From the NCBI RefSeq assembly GCF_001592005.1, contig NZ_BCVZ01000004.1:186001-250000 (forward strand): 64,000 bases of DNA, read 5' to 3'. This DNA comes from Bacillus sonorensis NBRC 101234 = KCTC 13918. GTDB taxonomy: Bacteria; Bacillota; Bacilli; Bacillales; Bacillaceae. Below are positions 38,795 to 48,664 of this stretch, piece by piece; position 1 is the stretch's first letter; each line of letters opens with the position of its first letter. A model generated the notes under the pieces. It was not told where the DNA came from and made no database searches. It saw nothing but the letters and a program-made list of their open reading frames with translations. The position numbers and the translations under genes were made by a program.

Positions 38795-39586
38795 TTATTC
38801 ATAATGGCTTTCGATAAAGTTTGACAGCAGCTTTGTAAAACGGTAAAAATCCTCATTTTGTGTGGAAGCCCTGTCTTTTAACGTAAACACGCCGAATAAA
38901 GACCTTCGAAAACCGGTGCTCATTTCAAGCTGAATGCTTAGGCCTGATATCGATTTGTTGGCGATATTATCCGGACTAGTTCCGGCATATCGATCGTCCG
39001 TCTTCAGCATTTCGGCAGTAAACCCGGCTTTATTTAGTTCCTCAACGAGTATTTTGATCCTGCCGCGGTCTGTGCCGCCCACTTTGATAAGACGGTCTTC
39101 TGCATAATAGCCGTGAAGCGAAATGATATACGTATGCCCGGCTGCCATATCAAGTGCCGACGGTTCATCAAAGTTTGTGCTCGTAATATGCAGGCTCGAA
39201 TTTCCAGATGACTTCAATCCTTCAAACAAATACATAGAATACGAGTGTGACAATTCATTTGCGATTTCGCTTGTTCCCGGTTCGATTCCTCCCCCATGGA
39301 TGGCCATAATCAGCATCGTGCTGCCGGCTTGTTTCGTCGCGATTCGGTAATCCGACGGATCTTCGTTTTGTTTGAGCTCTTCAAAGCTTGCATATCGATC
39401 GTCTGATTGTCCTGCCGCATATTCATGATGAGCCATTGCGAAGGATGGGATGGAAATCACAGAAGAAATTAATAAAATCTTCACATATCTGTTTATTGCT
39501 GTAAATCGGTTTGCTGTGTTACAATCAACACATTGCTTCAGGCATTGGAGCATGCGGCGGGGTAGGGATACTTTGGCCGGTTCCAT
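38795..39586 (-). CDS. Poly-gamma-glutamate hydrolase-like protein (PghP/YjqB type)
   Basis: A 263-residue exported protein of the phage/host poly-gamma-glutamate hydrolase family. Family motifs are the zinc-ligand stretches AIHGGGIEPGTSEIA and SLHGYY plus QLEMSTGFR near the end. It should cut gamma-PGA, the capsule polymer made by many B. licheniformis strains. The hydrophobic export segment (VKILLISSVISIPSFAMAHH) begins only at about residue 35. The ATG follows GGCGGAG, with a stop codon immediately before it, so no longer N-terminus is possible. A shorter start at the GTG of residue 35 would give a normal signal peptide but has no ribosome binding site. Confidence 0.8.
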   Translation of the reverse strand: MEPAKVSLPRRMLQCLKQCVDCNTANRFTAINRYVKILLISSVISIPSFAMAHHEYAAGQSDDRYASFEELKQNEDPSDYRIATKQAGSTMLIMAIHGGGIEPGTSEIANELSHSYSMYLFEGLKSSGNSSLHITSTNFDEPSALDMAAGHTYIISLHGYYAEDRLIKVGGTDRGRIKILVEELNKAGFTAEMLKTDDRYAGTSPDNIANKSISGLSIQLEMSTGFRRSLFGVFTLKDRASTQNEDFYRFTKLLSNFIESHYE

Positions 39587-39784
39587 CTACTCCGCCTCTA
39601 GATCGGTATGAATAACCGCACTCTTCTTTTCGATAATGATCAATACGAATCATCTCCCTTTGTTAAATTTTTGTTAAATTCCCAATATTATATACAATTA
39701 ACCTGCATGCTGTTCTATTTATTACCCGTTCTTTTTCAAAAAAAAAAGCACTTCCGGCATGCGTAAAGCGCTTTTTTGTCTGCA

Positions 39785-39825
39785 AAACAAAACGGGAGCC
39801 CTTTAAAGGCTCTCCCGTTTTGTTT
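39785..39825. terminator. Terminator of lysA
   Basis: Long arms AAACAAAACGGGAG and CTCCCGTTTTGTTT, T-rich on both ends. It overlaps the lysA stop codon. Confidence 0.85.
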
Positions 39826-41146
39826 ATGATTGTTTCACTTTTGATTTCAGCGGCAAGTCAAGTTTGACGATATCTTCATATGACTCTCTTTGGATGACAA
39901 GCTGTGCTTCACCGTCTTCCACAAACACGACGGCCGGCCGCGGAATGCGGTTGTAATTGTTGGCCATGCTGTAGCCGTAAGCTCCTGTGCAAAACACCGC
40001 CAATACGTCACCGTCCCGAACCTCCGGAATATCTAAATCCCAAATGAGCATATCGCCGCTTTCACAGCATTTCCCCGCAATCGATACCGTGTCATCACAG
40101 GCGGCGCCCATTCTGTTGGCAACGGCTGCTTCGTACTTGGCTTCATAAAGCGCGGGTCTGATATTGTCGCTCATCCCCCCGTCAACCGCCACATACTTGC
40201 GAATGCCGGGCACTTCTTTTTTGGACCCGATCGTGTAAAGCGTTGTTCCGGCATCTCCGACAAGCGATCTGCCTGGTTCAATCCAAATTTCCGGGACGTC
40301 AAAGCCAAAGTGTTCGGCGTTAGCTTTGACCGCTTCAATAATTTTTTCAACATAGCGATCTGCGGCCAGCGGTTCATCCTCTTTTGTATAGCGGATTCCG
40401 AATCCGCCCCCAAGATTCAGCACCTTTGGCGTATAGGAATAGGACTCTCTCCACTCCGCAAGCTTTTCAAAAATTTTATCGGCCGCAAGAACAAAACCTG
40501 CCGTATCAAAGATTTGCGAACCGATGTGGCAGTGTACGCCAAGCAAATGAAACACCGGCGACTCAAGCACCCGCTCAATCGCCTGTTCGACCTGTCCGTT
40601 GTGCAGGTCAAATCCAAATTTTGAATCCTCCTGGCCTGTCGTAATGTAGTCGTGTGTGTGCGCCTCAACTCCGGGAGTAATTCTGAGCAAAACGTCTACA
40701 GTTTGTCCAGCGCGTTTACAGAGCTCCTCCGTGATCGAAATCTCATGGAAATTATCCAGCACAATGCAGCCGATTTTATGCTCAAGAGCCATCTGCAGCT
40801 CTTCCGGACTTTTATTATTTCCGTGAAAATGAATCCGTTCAGGAGGGAATCCAGCTTTAATCGCTGTAAAAAGCTCCCCTCCCGACACAACGTCCAAAGA
40901 CAGCCCTTCTTCTTCAGCAAGCTGAATCATCGCAATCGACGAAAACGCTTTGCTTGCATATGCGACCTGCGCCTTCAAATCGGCTTCCCGGAAAGCTTTT
41001 TGGAAATTACGCGCCCGCTCCCGTATTAAAGCGACGTCGTATACATAAAGGGGAGTTCCATATTTTTCTGCCAATGATAGAACATCGACACCTCCGATTT
41101 CGAGATGCCCGCTTTCATTTTGTCTGCTCGTACCGTGTAAAAACAA
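39824..41146 (-). CDS. lysA: Diaminopimelate decarboxylase
   Basis: A 440-residue PLP enzyme, the last step of lysine synthesis from meso-diaminopimelate. Motifs: AYASKAFSS (Schiff-base Lys), GVHCHIGSQI, the glycine-rich phosphate loop NLGGGFGI, EPGRSLVGDAG and CCESGD with the catalytic Cys. The start is TTG (41144-41146), seven bases after GAGGGA. It opens MFLHGTSRQN like the B. subtilis protein. Confidence 0.96.
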   Translation of the reverse strand: MFLHGTSRQNESGHLEIGGVDVLSLAEKYGTPLYVYDVALIRERARNFQKAFREADLKAQVAYASKAFSSIAMIQLAEEEGLSLDVVSGGELFTAIKAGFPPERIHFHGNNKSPEELQMALEHKIGCIVLDNFHEISITEELCKRAGQTVDVLLRITPGVEAHTHDYITTGQEDSKFGFDLHNGQVEQAIERVLESPVFHLLGVHCHIGSQIFDTAGFVLAADKIFEKLAEWRESYSYTPKVLNLGGGFGIRYTKEDEPLAADRYVEKIIEAVKANAEHFGFDVPEIWIEPGRSLVGDAGTTLYTIGSKKEVPGIRKYVAVDGGMSDNIRPALYEAKYEAAVANRMGAACDDTVSIAGKCCESGDMLIWDLDIPEVRDGDVLAVFCTGAYGYSMANNYNRIPRPAVVFVEDGEAQLVIQRESYEDIVKLDLPLKSKVKQS

Positions 41147-41543
41147 TTGTCATTCCCTCTTTCTCTATCTACAAAGGTGAAAAGGACAGTCCGGATTGCC
41201 GCCCCCAACATCTTTATCCGCTTAATGAATTAAAATTTCTTACGTTGTATTATAACATTTCATATAAAAATCTAAACCATCATTTTGTCCAAATTTTCTT
41301 GATTTAAGCTGATAATGTTTTCCACGTTAAATCTACTTTTATATAGCATAGCAGAAAACTGTAATTGATAGAAATAGGCATCCTCAACAACTGCGGCACT
41401 AAAAATGGAATGGATCATAACCGTTTGAAAAAAGCAACGCATAAAAACGAAAAACCCGAGGACTGCGCCCATACGATTAGGCATTCATCTGCATATATAC
41501 ATAAGCATAAAGCCAAGAAAACATGATGGAAAGAGGTTATAAC

Positions 41544-41876
41544 ATGTATCAACATTATGATCCGTACGCCCCTTCATACAGCTATGCGGAACAGGATGTC
41601 CATCACCCATATCAGATGAACCAGCATGAATACAGGATCTATGAGCCGTTCGAGGGTCAAATTATCACAGCTCCGGCGAATACAAGGTTTTGGCGGAGAG
41701 GCACTGAAGTGTTCCTTCATTCGTCAACCGTTGACCCGTACGGCCGGGAAATGCTCTATATCGTCTATCCGATCAGAAGGCAGAACAACATATGCAGCCT
41801 GCGCGCCGTCGCCATTTCAGCCAATGAATACAGAGGCATGCAAACCCAAATGCCGAGATACGGATTTTATCTGTAA
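41544..41876 (+). CDS. Tyr-rich orphan protein of 110 residues
   Basis: I do not recognise a family. The N-terminal third is rich in Tyr, His, Pro and Gln (MYQHYDPYAPSYSYAEQD); the C-terminal part looks like a compact beta fold (FEGQIITAPANTRFWRRGTEVFLHSS...MLYIVYPIRRQ). The start at 41544 follows AAAGAGGT at seven bases; the open frame extends seven codons further. It lies in the gap between lysA and the spoVA operon and converges on spoVAF. The Tyr-rich composition would suit a spore-surface protein, but that is inference. The preceding gap (41147-41543) holds no other gene I can support. Confidence 0.65.
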   Translation: MYQHYDPYAPSYSYAEQDVHHPYQMNQHEYRIYEPFEGQIITAPANTRFWRRGTEVFLHSSTVDPYGREMLYIVYPIRRQNNICSLRAVAISANEYRGMQTQMPRYGFYL

Positions 41877-41880
41877 ACAG

Positions 41881-41910
41881 AAAAAGAGGCTTTCAATCAT
41901 GATAAGCCTC
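41881..41910 (-). terminator. Terminator of the spoVA operon
   Basis: On the minus strand GAGGCTT (41904-41910) pairs with AAGCCTC (41886-41892), followed by TTTTT. It lies just beyond the spoVAF stop. Confidence 0.75.
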
Positions 41911-41919
41911 CGGAATGAT

Positions 41920-43395
41920 TCACTGTCTCATTTTGTTTCTCGGATGAACGATACTCGGCCTGACTTTTCCTCCCGGGACGGAAGTGCGGACAAGAACGTG
42001 CCAAAATGCTTTGCCGTTAAACGGGAGAAGCGGCCAAAGGTACGGTGTCCGCAGTGATCGGATTGAGGTCATGATAATCGTTAATATCGTCAGGCCAATC
42101 ACAAATCCTTCCACTTTATACAAAGCCACCAATATCAGCATAAAAAGCTTCACCATTTTATTCGCCAAGCTCAGCTCATAGCTGGGTGTTGTATACGTTC
42201 CAATGGCGGACAAAGAGACGTATAAAATGACTTCCGGTGAAAACAGGCCGACATTGATGGCAATGTCCCCGATCAAGACAGCCGCGATCAGGCCCATGGC
42301 GGTCGAAAGCGGCGTCGGCGTATGGATGGCGGCCATCCTTAAAAATTCGACTCCGAGATCCGCTAAAAAAATCTGCATGATAATCGGGATGTGTGAGTCT
42401 TTGTTTAAGCCGATATACCTCAGGTTTTCGGGCAGAAGGGATGGTTCAATGACAAACAGCATCCATAGCGGCAGCAAAAAGGTCGATGCAAGAATTCCGA
42501 AAAAACGCACCCATCTTAAAAACGTTCCCACGGCCGGCGTTTGCCTGTATTCTTCAGCATGCTGGACATGATGAAACAGCGTGGTCGGCGTAATGATGAC
42601 GCTTGGCGATGTGTCGACGATGATAATGACATGACCCTCCAGAATGTGGCTCGCCGCTACATCGGCTCTTTCTGTAAACCTGACAAGCGGAAAAGGATTG
42701 AAGCCTTGTCCGACGATAAATTCTTCAACCGATTTGTCAGACATCGGCAAACCGTCGATTTTTACATTTTCGATCTCTTTTTTTAATACGGCGACCAGAT
42801 CGGGGTCTGCCACGTCTTCCAAATAGCAAAGGCAAATATCGGTTTTGGAGCGCTCTCCGATATGAAGCATTTTATACCGGAGCCGCTCATCCCTGATTCG
42901 ACGCCTGATCAGGGCGCTATTAACGATAATGTTCTCGACAAGTCCGTCTCGCGCCCCGCGCACGACTTTCTCTGTGTCAGGTTCTTCAGGCGTTCTGCCG
43001 GGATAGCTTCTGACATCGACGATAAAAGCAAAGCCCGCATCCTCGACAATGATGGCGACCAGTCCTGACAGCACTTGATCGGCCGCTTCATCAAGCGTTT
43101 CGACTTTGGATACCTGCTGGTTCAGCAGCCTGTTTTCAACAATTTCCTCTGCTTCGCCTGATTTTTTTTCAGCATCATCCAGATGAACCAGTTCCCTTAG
43201 CAGGTGAATGATGTATTGTGTATCACATAATCCATTTACATAATAAAGCTGGATTTCCCGGTCAAGAACGAAGACCTTTCTGACTCCGAGGTCAAAGCTT
43301 TCTCCCATACCGACCCGCTTTTTAAAAAACGCTTCATTCTTAGAAGGATCAAGGAATACGTTCGTCTTCTCTTTCTCTTTTGCCTGAGCACTCAT
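41920..43395 (-). CDS. spoVAF: Stage V sporulation protein AF
   Basis: A 491-residue membrane protein of the GerA/SpoVAF family, related to germinant-receptor A subunits. The soluble N-terminal region is followed by membrane segments in the C-terminal half ([21 protein letters not shown] and later helices). It belongs to the spore inner membrane and affects dipicolinate release during germination. It overlaps spoVAEA by 47 nt. Confidence 0.94.
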   Translation of the reverse strand: MSAQAKEKEKTNVFLDPSKNEAFFKKRVGMGESFDLGVRKVFVLDREIQLYYVNGLCDTQYIIHLLRELVHLDDAEKKSGEAEEIVENRLLNQQVSKVETLDEAADQVLSGLVAIIVEDAGFAFIVDVRSYPGRTPEEPDTEKVVRGARDGLVENIIVNSALIRRRIRDERLRYKMLHIGERSKTDICLCYLEDVADPDLVAVLKKEIENVKIDGLPMSDKSVEEFIVGQGFNPFPLVRFTERADVAASHILEGHVIIIVDTSPSVIITPTTLFHHVQHAEEYRQTPAVGTFLRWVRFFGILASTFLLPLWMLFVIEPSLLPENLRYIGLNKDSHIPIIMQIFLADLGVEFLRMAAIHTPTPLSTAMGLIAAVLIGDIAINVGLFSPEVILYVSLSAIGTYTTPSYELSLANKMVKLFMLILVALYKVEGFVIGLTILTIIMTSIRSLRTPYLWPLLPFNGKAFWHVLVRTSVPGGKVRPSIVHPRNKMRQ

Positions 43396-43957
43396 AATAC
43401 CCGCTCCTTTCTAAAATGAGCTCGACCGCCTTCATTGTGATCGGTGAACCTTTTTTGGCATCGTCTTTCCTGTCCATTTTTCCGATATCGCCGATTCCGA
43501 CGATGATGGGCACATCAAGCTGATCAAGACAGTAGACCGTGTCTCCGCTCATCCGTTTGACATCAAATTCTCTTACTCCGTGTTTGTCGACTCCGAATTC
43601 TGTCAGTTCGCCGTCTGCATCAATGGACACATCCACTTTTGTCCACTCCGCGTAGTGGGTTTTGGAAGCGACGGCGATGACGCCGAGCACTTCGATTTCG
43701 GGATGTGACGCCACATATTTCATCGAAGTCTCTCCCGGTCCTTCTCCTTGCAGGCCTGAATCGTCAAACATCACAAATACGGGATCATACGGCGTTCTGA
43801 GAATCATTGATACAAGTTCAGGGCCCGTTTTCACGCTCGGATTCCCCATTGATTGGGAAATACAGCGCCCGCCGATCCGCCTTGCCGCGTATTCAATCGC
43901 TTTTGCCGCATAAATATCACCGTCTGTGACCAAAATGACCTTGCGTTTTGCTGTCAT
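43349..43957 (-). CDS. spoVAEA: Stage V sporulation protein AE, first part (SpoVAEa)
   Basis: A soluble 202-residue DUF1431-type protein ([33 protein letters not shown]...[21 protein letters not shown]). It matches the protein annotated SpoVAEA in B. subtilis. Its exact task in the spoVA apparatus is unclear. It lies between spoVAEB and spoVAF in the operon. Confidence 0.93.
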   Translation of the reverse strand: MTAKRKVILVTDGDIYAAKAIEYAARRIGGRCISQSMGNPSVKTGPELVSMILRTPYDPVFVMFDDSGLQGEGPGETSMKYVASHPEIEVLGVIAVASKTHYAEWTKVDVSIDADGELTEFGVDKHGVREFDVKRMSGDTVYCLDQLDVPIIVGIGDIGKMDRKDDAKKGSPITMKAVELILERSGYYECSGKREREDERIP

Positions 43958-43963
43958 TGTTCT

Positions 43964-44314
43964 TTATCCTTTCGGTTTAAAAATCACGGCAACGATAAAA
44001 GCGAACAAAATCGCGGCGGAAATACCGGCGGAGGTCAGTTCAAATATTCCCATCCCGATTCCGATAAAACCGTGCTCTTCAGCCTGATGCATCGCACCGT
44101 GCAAAAGGGAGTGACCGAAGCTGACGATGGGCACCGTCGCGCCCGCTCCGGCAAACTCGATAAACCGATCATAGATGCCGAAGCCGTCAAGAATTGCTCC
44201 TGCTACAACAAAAGTTGACATCACATGCGCAGGCGTCATTTTCAAAACGTCGAGCAGCAGCTGGCCAACGACGCAAATCAAGCCGCCTGCGATAAACGCG
44301 ATAACATAGTCCAT
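43964..44314 (-). CDS. spoVAEB: Stage V sporulation protein AE, second part (SpoVAEb)
   Basis: A 116-residue membrane protein with about four hydrophobic segments ([21 protein letters not shown] at the start), paralogous to SpoVAC. SpoVAC, AD and AEb are the essential core for dipicolinate import into spores. The start ATG overlaps the spoVAD stop (TGATG); a GTG one codon earlier is also possible. Confidence 0.93.
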   Translation of the reverse strand: MDYVIAFIAGGLICVVGQLLLDVLKMTPAHVMSTFVVAGAILDGFGIYDRFIEFAGAGATVPIVSFGHSLLHGAMHQAEEHGFIGIGMGIFELTSAGISAAILFAFIVAVIFKPKG

Positions 44315-45333
44315 CACGCGTTCCCCCCTTCAGCCCGTTCGAATACGACGCCGTGTGCGATACACGGAATCGACTCCTTTTGCTGAATAATCGTCGGGCT
44401 CAGGAGGGCGCCCGTTGCGACGACAAGCACCCTGTTTAACCTGCCCGCTTCAATCTCTTTAAAAATATGGGCGAAAGTGACGACCGCTGAACAAGCACAT
44501 CCGCTTCCTCCTGCAAACACTTGCTGGTCTGGCGTATAGATGATCAGCCCGCAGTCATTATGCTTTGTCCCGATATTGATCCCTTCCTCTTGCAAAAGAT
44601 CCTTTACAATCGGGCTGCCGACGCCTGAAAGATCACCGGTAAGGATCAAATCATAGTCATCCGGCGTGCGCCCCAGGTCATCGAGATGCTGTTTGATCGT
44701 ATCGGCGGCGGCCGGAGCCATCGCTGACCCCATATCCTGTGAATCGGTAATTCCCAGATCGATTACTTTTCCGACGGTTGCGCTTGTTATTTTAATCCCG
44801 CTTGGCTGCTGGCTCAGCACCACCGCTCCGCTCCCCGTTACGGTCGAGGTTGCGGTGCCGGGCTTTTGCCCGCCGTATTCTGTCGGATAGCGAAATTGCC
44901 TTTCAGCCGTTGCATTGTGGCTGCTTGTTGCGGCAAGAGCCCTTTGGGCAAAGCCGCCGTCAATCAGCGCTGAACCGATCGCGATCGATTCCATCGATGT
45001 AGAGCAGGCTCCAAACAAACAAAGAAACGGGAGCTTCAAATGCCTTGCCACATAATTGGCGGTTACATTTTGATTAAGCAGATCTCCCGCCAGGAATATA
45101 TCGATGTCTTCCTTTTTCAGATTCTGCTTGGATAATGCCGATTCGATCGCATCCTCCATCAGCTTGCGCTCCGCCATTTCCCAATTTTTTTGATTGCAAT
45201 GCATATCATCGTATGTTTTATCAAATAAATGCCCCAAAGGCCCTTCTTTCTCCTTTGGACCGACCGCTGTGCCGCTTGAATTGACAAACAGCGGGTTTTG
45301 GAATACCCATGTTTGCTTTCCCTTTGTTTTCAT
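44314..45333 (-). CDS. spoVAD: Stage V sporulation protein AD
   Basis: A 339-residue soluble protein with a thiolase-like fold ([27 protein letters not shown]) that binds dipicolinic acid directly in B. subtilis. It keeps the Cys in the GACSTSME stretch. It lies between spoVAC and spoVAEB with tight spacing. Confidence 0.95.
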   Translation of the reverse strand: MKTKGKQTWVFQNPLFVNSSGTAVGPKEKEGPLGHLFDKTYDDMHCNQKNWEMAERKLMEDAIESALSKQNLKKEDIDIFLAGDLLNQNVTANYVARHLKLPFLCLFGACSTSMESIAIGSALIDGGFAQRALAATSSHNATAERQFRYPTEYGGQKPGTATSTVTGSGAVVLSQQPSGIKITSATVGKVIDLGITDSQDMGSAMAPAAADTIKQHLDDLGRTPDDYDLILTGDLSGVGSPIVKDLLQEEGINIGTKHNDCGLIIYTPDQQVFAGGSGCACSAVVTFAHIFKEIEAGRLNRVLVVATGALLSPTIIQQKESIPCIAHGVVFERAEGGNA

Positions 45334-45345
45334 TATTTCTTCCTC

Positions 45346-45795
45346 CTAAAACAGCTTGTCAAAAGCATAGCGGATGATGCCGACAATGTATGCGGCGACA
45401 ACGCCGAACACGATGACATTGCCGGCCAGTTTAAACATGTTAGTCCCGACGCCGAGCACATATCCTTCGCTTTTATGTTCAAGAGCTGCGCTCGCCATGC
45501 TGTTGGCAAACCCCGTAACCGGAACGGCCGAGCCGGCGCCTGCGAACTGTCCGATCCTGTCGTAAACCCCGAGCCCTGTTAATAGAGCGGATATTAAAAT
45601 CAGGGTGGCGACCGTCGGGTTTCCCGCTGTTTTTTCATCAAAATCAAAAACGGTCATATAAAAATTTTGAAACGCCTGTCCGATCATGCAGATCAGACCC
45701 CCTACGACAAAAGCCTTTAAGCAATTCATAACATAAGGCGGGCTGGGCTGATAAGTTTTTACTTTCGATTGATAATTATCTTTTAAGCTTGACAT
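45346..45795 (-). CDS. spoVAC: Stage V sporulation protein AC
   Basis: A 149-residue membrane protein; the B. subtilis homologue acts as a mechanosensitive channel for dipicolinate. Hydrophobic segments include MNCLKAFVVGGLICMIGQAF and IVFGVVAAYIVGII. The start (MSSLKDNYQSKVK) follows AGGAGG; 25 in-frame residues upstream are dropped. Confidence 0.94.
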   Translation of the reverse strand: MSSLKDNYQSKVKTYQPSPPYVMNCLKAFVVGGLICMIGQAFQNFYMTVFDFDEKTAGNPTVATLILISALLTGLGVYDRIGQFAGAGSAVPVTGFANSMASAALEHKSEGYVLGVGTNMFKLAGNVIVFGVVAAYIVGIIRYAFDKLF

Positions 45796-45808
45796 GATAA
45801 TCCTCCTT

Positions 45809-46234
45809 TTATGACAAATGAACAAAGATAAGCCATTGAAATAAGGAGCCCAAAATTTTTCCGAATACAATGGCCATCAACAGAATTATAATCCTGTCGC
45901 CCATGCCGATTCTCTTGAACAGAATCGGCAGTACGTTAAGCACTTCCGTAAGAGCAGCCGCAAGCATTCCGATAAAAATGCCGGCAAGCAGCCCAATAGG
46001 AATCAAAAGCCACTTCGATAAAAAAAACCGGTTCATATTCAATGATTCCCATCCTCCGAAAACGGCCCCGAAGATGACGGCCCATTCATATGCCTGTATA
46101 TATGCTCTTGTTTTTGTCAGCTGGGTCAGCCTCGGGATAATGCCGAGCACCGTAAGGAAAGCGACAAAACCGGAACCCACCGCTACCCCTCCCGCAAGAC
46201 CGAGAAAGATGAGAAAAAGCGTGTTAATGATCAT
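45809..46234 (-). CDS. spoVAB: Stage V sporulation protein AB
   Basis: A 141-residue membrane protein with four or five helices. Its sequence and position between spoVAA and spoVAC match the B. subtilis operon. It overlaps spoVAA by 11 nt. Confidence 0.92.
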   Translation of the reverse strand: MIINTLFLIFLGLAGGVAVGSGFVAFLTVLGIIPRLTQLTKTRAYIQAYEWAVIFGAVFGGWESLNMNRFFLSKWLLIPIGLLAGIFIGMLAAALTEVLNVLPILFKRIGMGDRIIILLMAIVFGKILGSLFQWLIFVHLS

Positions 46235-46844
46235 GGATATCCTTTGTCGTTTCTTTATTTTCGTTCATGGCCACATATTGGTCCAAATCGAGCTGATATT
46301 TGAATATCTCGACTTCAAGCGGGCTGGGTTCTTCATTAAATCGTTTTTTAAATAGGTGGTTGAAAAACAAAATCATGCCGAGACCCAAGCCTATACTGTA
46401 CGGTACCTGCAAAAGATAGGGGTATCGGTTTTCTTTTCCCGTTATCATTTCATAAAGCAGGATGTGGACTTCCCTCATGCTGACATCTTCATGAAAGTTC
46501 ATCACGGCAAGACCCGCACCGACGAACAAAAGCAGCCAGACAGCGATAAATAAAACAGGAGATAATCCCCGTTTAGGATATTTGACCTCCACGATGGTTT
46601 CAGCACCGCCGACGGTTTGGACATCAAGGTCTGGAAACGATTTATGTATGGCCTCGATAACCTTCATGACATCCAATACCACCATGTTTTGGTCTGCTTT
46701 GCTTACCTGGTAGATAGGCAGCCGTTCAAGCTTTTCTTTGTACCGACGGTCGCCCGCCACCTGTGCGATATGCCCTAGTGTGATGAATTCATCGGGATCA
46801 GCCTCTAGACGGTGGCGGAGCCTGATAAAAACTTGACGTTCCAT
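46224..46844 (-). CDS. spoVAA: Stage V sporulation protein AA
   Basis: A 206-residue protein with an N-terminal soluble domain and two hydrophobic segments ([21 protein letters not shown] and [17 protein letters not shown]). The start is the ATG eight bases after AGGAAG and gives the B. subtilis length; a GTG three codons upstream overlaps the site. First gene of the spoVA operon. Confidence 0.93.
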   Translation of the reverse strand: MERQVFIRLRHRLEADPDEFITLGHIAQVAGDRRYKEKLERLPIYQVSKADQNMVVLDVMKVIEAIHKSFPDLDVQTVGGAETIVEVKYPKRGLSPVLFIAVWLLLFVGAGLAVMNFHEDVSMREVHILLYEMITGKENRYPYLLQVPYSIGLGLGMILFFNHLFKKRFNEEPSPLEVEIFKYQLDLDQYVAMNENKETTKDIHDH

Positions 46845-46876
46845 CTGGGTCACTTCCTATATGATGGTTATAGTTG

Positions 46877-46906
46877 TAGTATGAGGTACATCTCATTTAT
46901 CATTCA
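46877..46906 (-). promoter_or_regulatory. SigG promoter of the spoVA operon
   Basis: On the minus strand TGAATG (46901-46906) and CATACTA (46877-46883) have a 17-base spacer, an almost perfect forespore SigG promoter about 35 bases before spoVAA. Confidence 0.88.
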
Positions 46907-47000
46907 CTTCAGCCGTGAAAGTCCATAAATTACCACGCCGAAAAAGCCGGCACGTCATAGCGGCCGGCTTTCGTCCGGGACTGCCTTGTCAAACGGCAGT

Positions 47001-47768
47001 CTATGTTTCAGTATGGTCCATCTGGTTTTTGATTTGCTTTAAAATTTTCTTCTCAAGGCGGGATACCTGGACTTGGGATATCCCAAGGCGGTCGGCAACC
47101 TCTGATTGCGTCTGGTCTTTGTAATACCGTAAATAGACAATCAGTTTTTCCCTTTCATCCAAATCCTTAATCGCTTCTTTCAAAGCGATTTTATCAAACC
47201 ATTTTTCTTCTGACTGATCGGCAATCTGGTCAAGAAGTGTAATCGGATCCCCGTCGTTTTCATAAACCGTTTCATGAATCGACGAAGGCGAACGGACGGC
47301 TTCCTGCGCCATCACGACTTCTTCGGAGGAGATCCCGAGATGCTCGGCGATTTCCTGGACGGTTGGTATTCGGCCATTTTTCTTGGAGAGCTCGTCTTTC
47401 GCCCTCCTGATTTTGTTGCCGAGCTCTTTTAGCGAACGGCTTACCTTTACCGTTCCGTCATCCCTGATAAACCGCTGAATTTCCCCGATGATCATCGGGA
47501 CGGCATAGGTGGAAAACCGCACATCATAGGAAAGATCGAATTTGTCCACCGATTTCAGCAAGCCGATACAGCCGATTTGGAAGAGGTCATCCGGCTCGTA
47601 GCCTCTGTTCAAAAAACGCTGAACGACTGACCAAACAAGACGCATGTTTTTTTCTATGAGGAGGTCTCTTGCTCTTTGATCGCCGTTCTGGCTGTTTTTT
47701 ATGAGTTCTTTGACCTCATGGTCTTTAAGCTGAGTGCTCTGGTTTTCTTTTTTAACCTCCACATCCAT
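47001..47768 (-). CDS. sigF: Forespore sigma factor SigF
   Basis: A 255-residue SigB/F/G-type sigma factor. Region 2 is DDLFQIGCIGLLKSVDKFDLSYDVRFSTYAVPMIIGEIQRF in essence, and region 4 ends with a helix-turn-helix (SEVADRLGISQVQVSRLEKKIL). It is held by SpoIIAB until asymmetric division. Last gene of the spoIIA operon, 12 bases after spoIIAB. Confidence 0.97.
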   Translation of the reverse strand: MDVEVKKENQSTQLKDHEVKELIKNSQNGDQRARDLLIEKNMRLVWSVVQRFLNRGYEPDDLFQIGCIGLLKSVDKFDLSYDVRFSTYAVPMIIGEIQRFIRDDGTVKVSRSLKELGNKIRRAKDELSKKNGRIPTVQEIAEHLGISSEEVVMAQEAVRSPSSIHETVYENDGDPITLLDQIADQSEEKWFDKIALKEAIKDLDEREKLIVYLRYYKDQTQSEVADRLGISQVQVSRLEKKILKQIKNQMDHTET

Positions 47769-47780
47769 AACAAATCTCCC

Positions 47781-48221
47781 TTAATTGCAAAGCGCTTTGC
47801 TTTTTGATAAGTGCTTTGTTAAGTGTATTGTGGTTCCCATCTCAGGAGAGGAATCGATCGTGATATCGTCCATGAAATTCTCCATGATGGTAAAGCCCAT
47901 TCCCGATCTTTCAAGTTCAGGCTTCGTCGTAAACAGCGGCTGGCGGGCTTCTTCCAAATCCGTGATCCCGACGCCTTCATCCCGGATCGTTAAATAGACG
48001 ATATGGTCCTCAAGCGTGACGGAAATATACACGGTTCCATCTCCCGAATTTTCATACCCGTGGATGATCGCGTTTGTGACTGCTTCTGACACCACTGTTT
48101 TAATTTCGGTTAATTCATCCATTGTCGGGTCAAGCTGGGCGATAAAGGCGGCGACCGTCACCCTTGCGAAAGATTCATTCTGGCTGAGCGCTGAAAATTG
48201 AATATTCATCTCATTTTTCAT
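47781..48221 (-). CDS. spoIIAB: Anti-sigma F factor and SpoIIAA kinase SpoIIAB
   Basis: A 146-residue GHKL-fold serine kinase. The N box ([16 protein letters not shown]), G1 box (IRDEGVGI) and G2 region ([15 protein letters not shown]) are intact. It binds SigF and phosphorylates SpoIIAA. The ATG overlaps the spoIIAA stop by 4 nt. Confidence 0.97.
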   Translation of the reverse strand: MKNEMNIQFSALSQNESFARVTVAAFIAQLDPTMDELTEIKTVVSEAVTNAIIHGYENSGDGTVYISVTLEDHIVYLTIRDEGVGITDLEEARQPLFTTKPELERSGMGFTIMENFMDDITIDSSPEMGTTIHLTKHLSKSKALCN

Positions 48222-48571
48222 GACGCCACCCCCAGTGTTTCAAGCGCCTGCTGTTCAGAGTGTTCAAGGCGGATAATTTTAAACAGCCCAGACATATCAA
48301 ATAAACGTTTGACGGCCGGGGAAATCGCGCAGACAATCATTTCTCCGCCCAGCTGTTTAATTTCCTTGTATCTGCCTAAAACGACGCCGAGTCCCGAACT
48401 GTCCATAAACGAAAGTTCTTCAAGATTTAAGACAATATGGCGAACATCGTGCTGACGCAAATGATCACTGACTTGGCTTCTTAATGTTTCTGCTGTATGG
48501 TGATCAAGTTCACCCGTCAACCGAATACAAAGCACGGATTCTTTGACGTTTAAGTCGATTCCGAGGCTCAT
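48218..48571 (-). CDS. spoIIAA: Anti-anti-sigma factor SpoIIAA
   Basis: A 117-residue STAS protein, the same length as in B. subtilis. The phosphorylated residue is Ser58 in FMDSSGLGV. Its dephosphorylated form frees SigF from SpoIIAB. The start (MSLGIDLN) follows AGGAGG; 23 in-frame residues upstream contain the promoter and are not translated. Confidence 0.97.
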   Translation of the reverse strand: MSLGIDLNVKESVLCIRLTGELDHHTAETLRSQVSDHLRQHDVRHIVLNLEELSFMDSSGLGVVLGRYKEIKQLGGEMIVCAISPAVKRLFDMSGLFKIIRLEHSEQQALETLGVAS

Positions 48572-48607
48572 CCTCATTCCTCCTTGATATAAATCGGATA
48601 ATGAGTG

Positions 48608-48635
48608 TTTCGATTCGCACTTTACAAATTCCTTC
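48608..48635 (-). promoter_or_regulatory. SigH promoter of the spoIIA operon
   Basis: On the minus strand GAAGGAATT (48627-48635) and ATCGAAA (48608-48614) are 12 bases apart, fitting the SigH consensus (RNAGGAWWW N11-12 RNNGAAT). The spoIIA operon is SigH- and Spo0A-dependent in B. subtilis. Confidence 0.75.
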
Positions 48636-48664
48636 ACCATGACAAAACTAGTGGCCGTTCGGCA

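Noticed and set aside
41272..41484. Minus-strand open frame of 70 codons between lysA and the Tyr-rich gene
   Set aside because: No ribosome binding site before the ATG, no recognisable domain.
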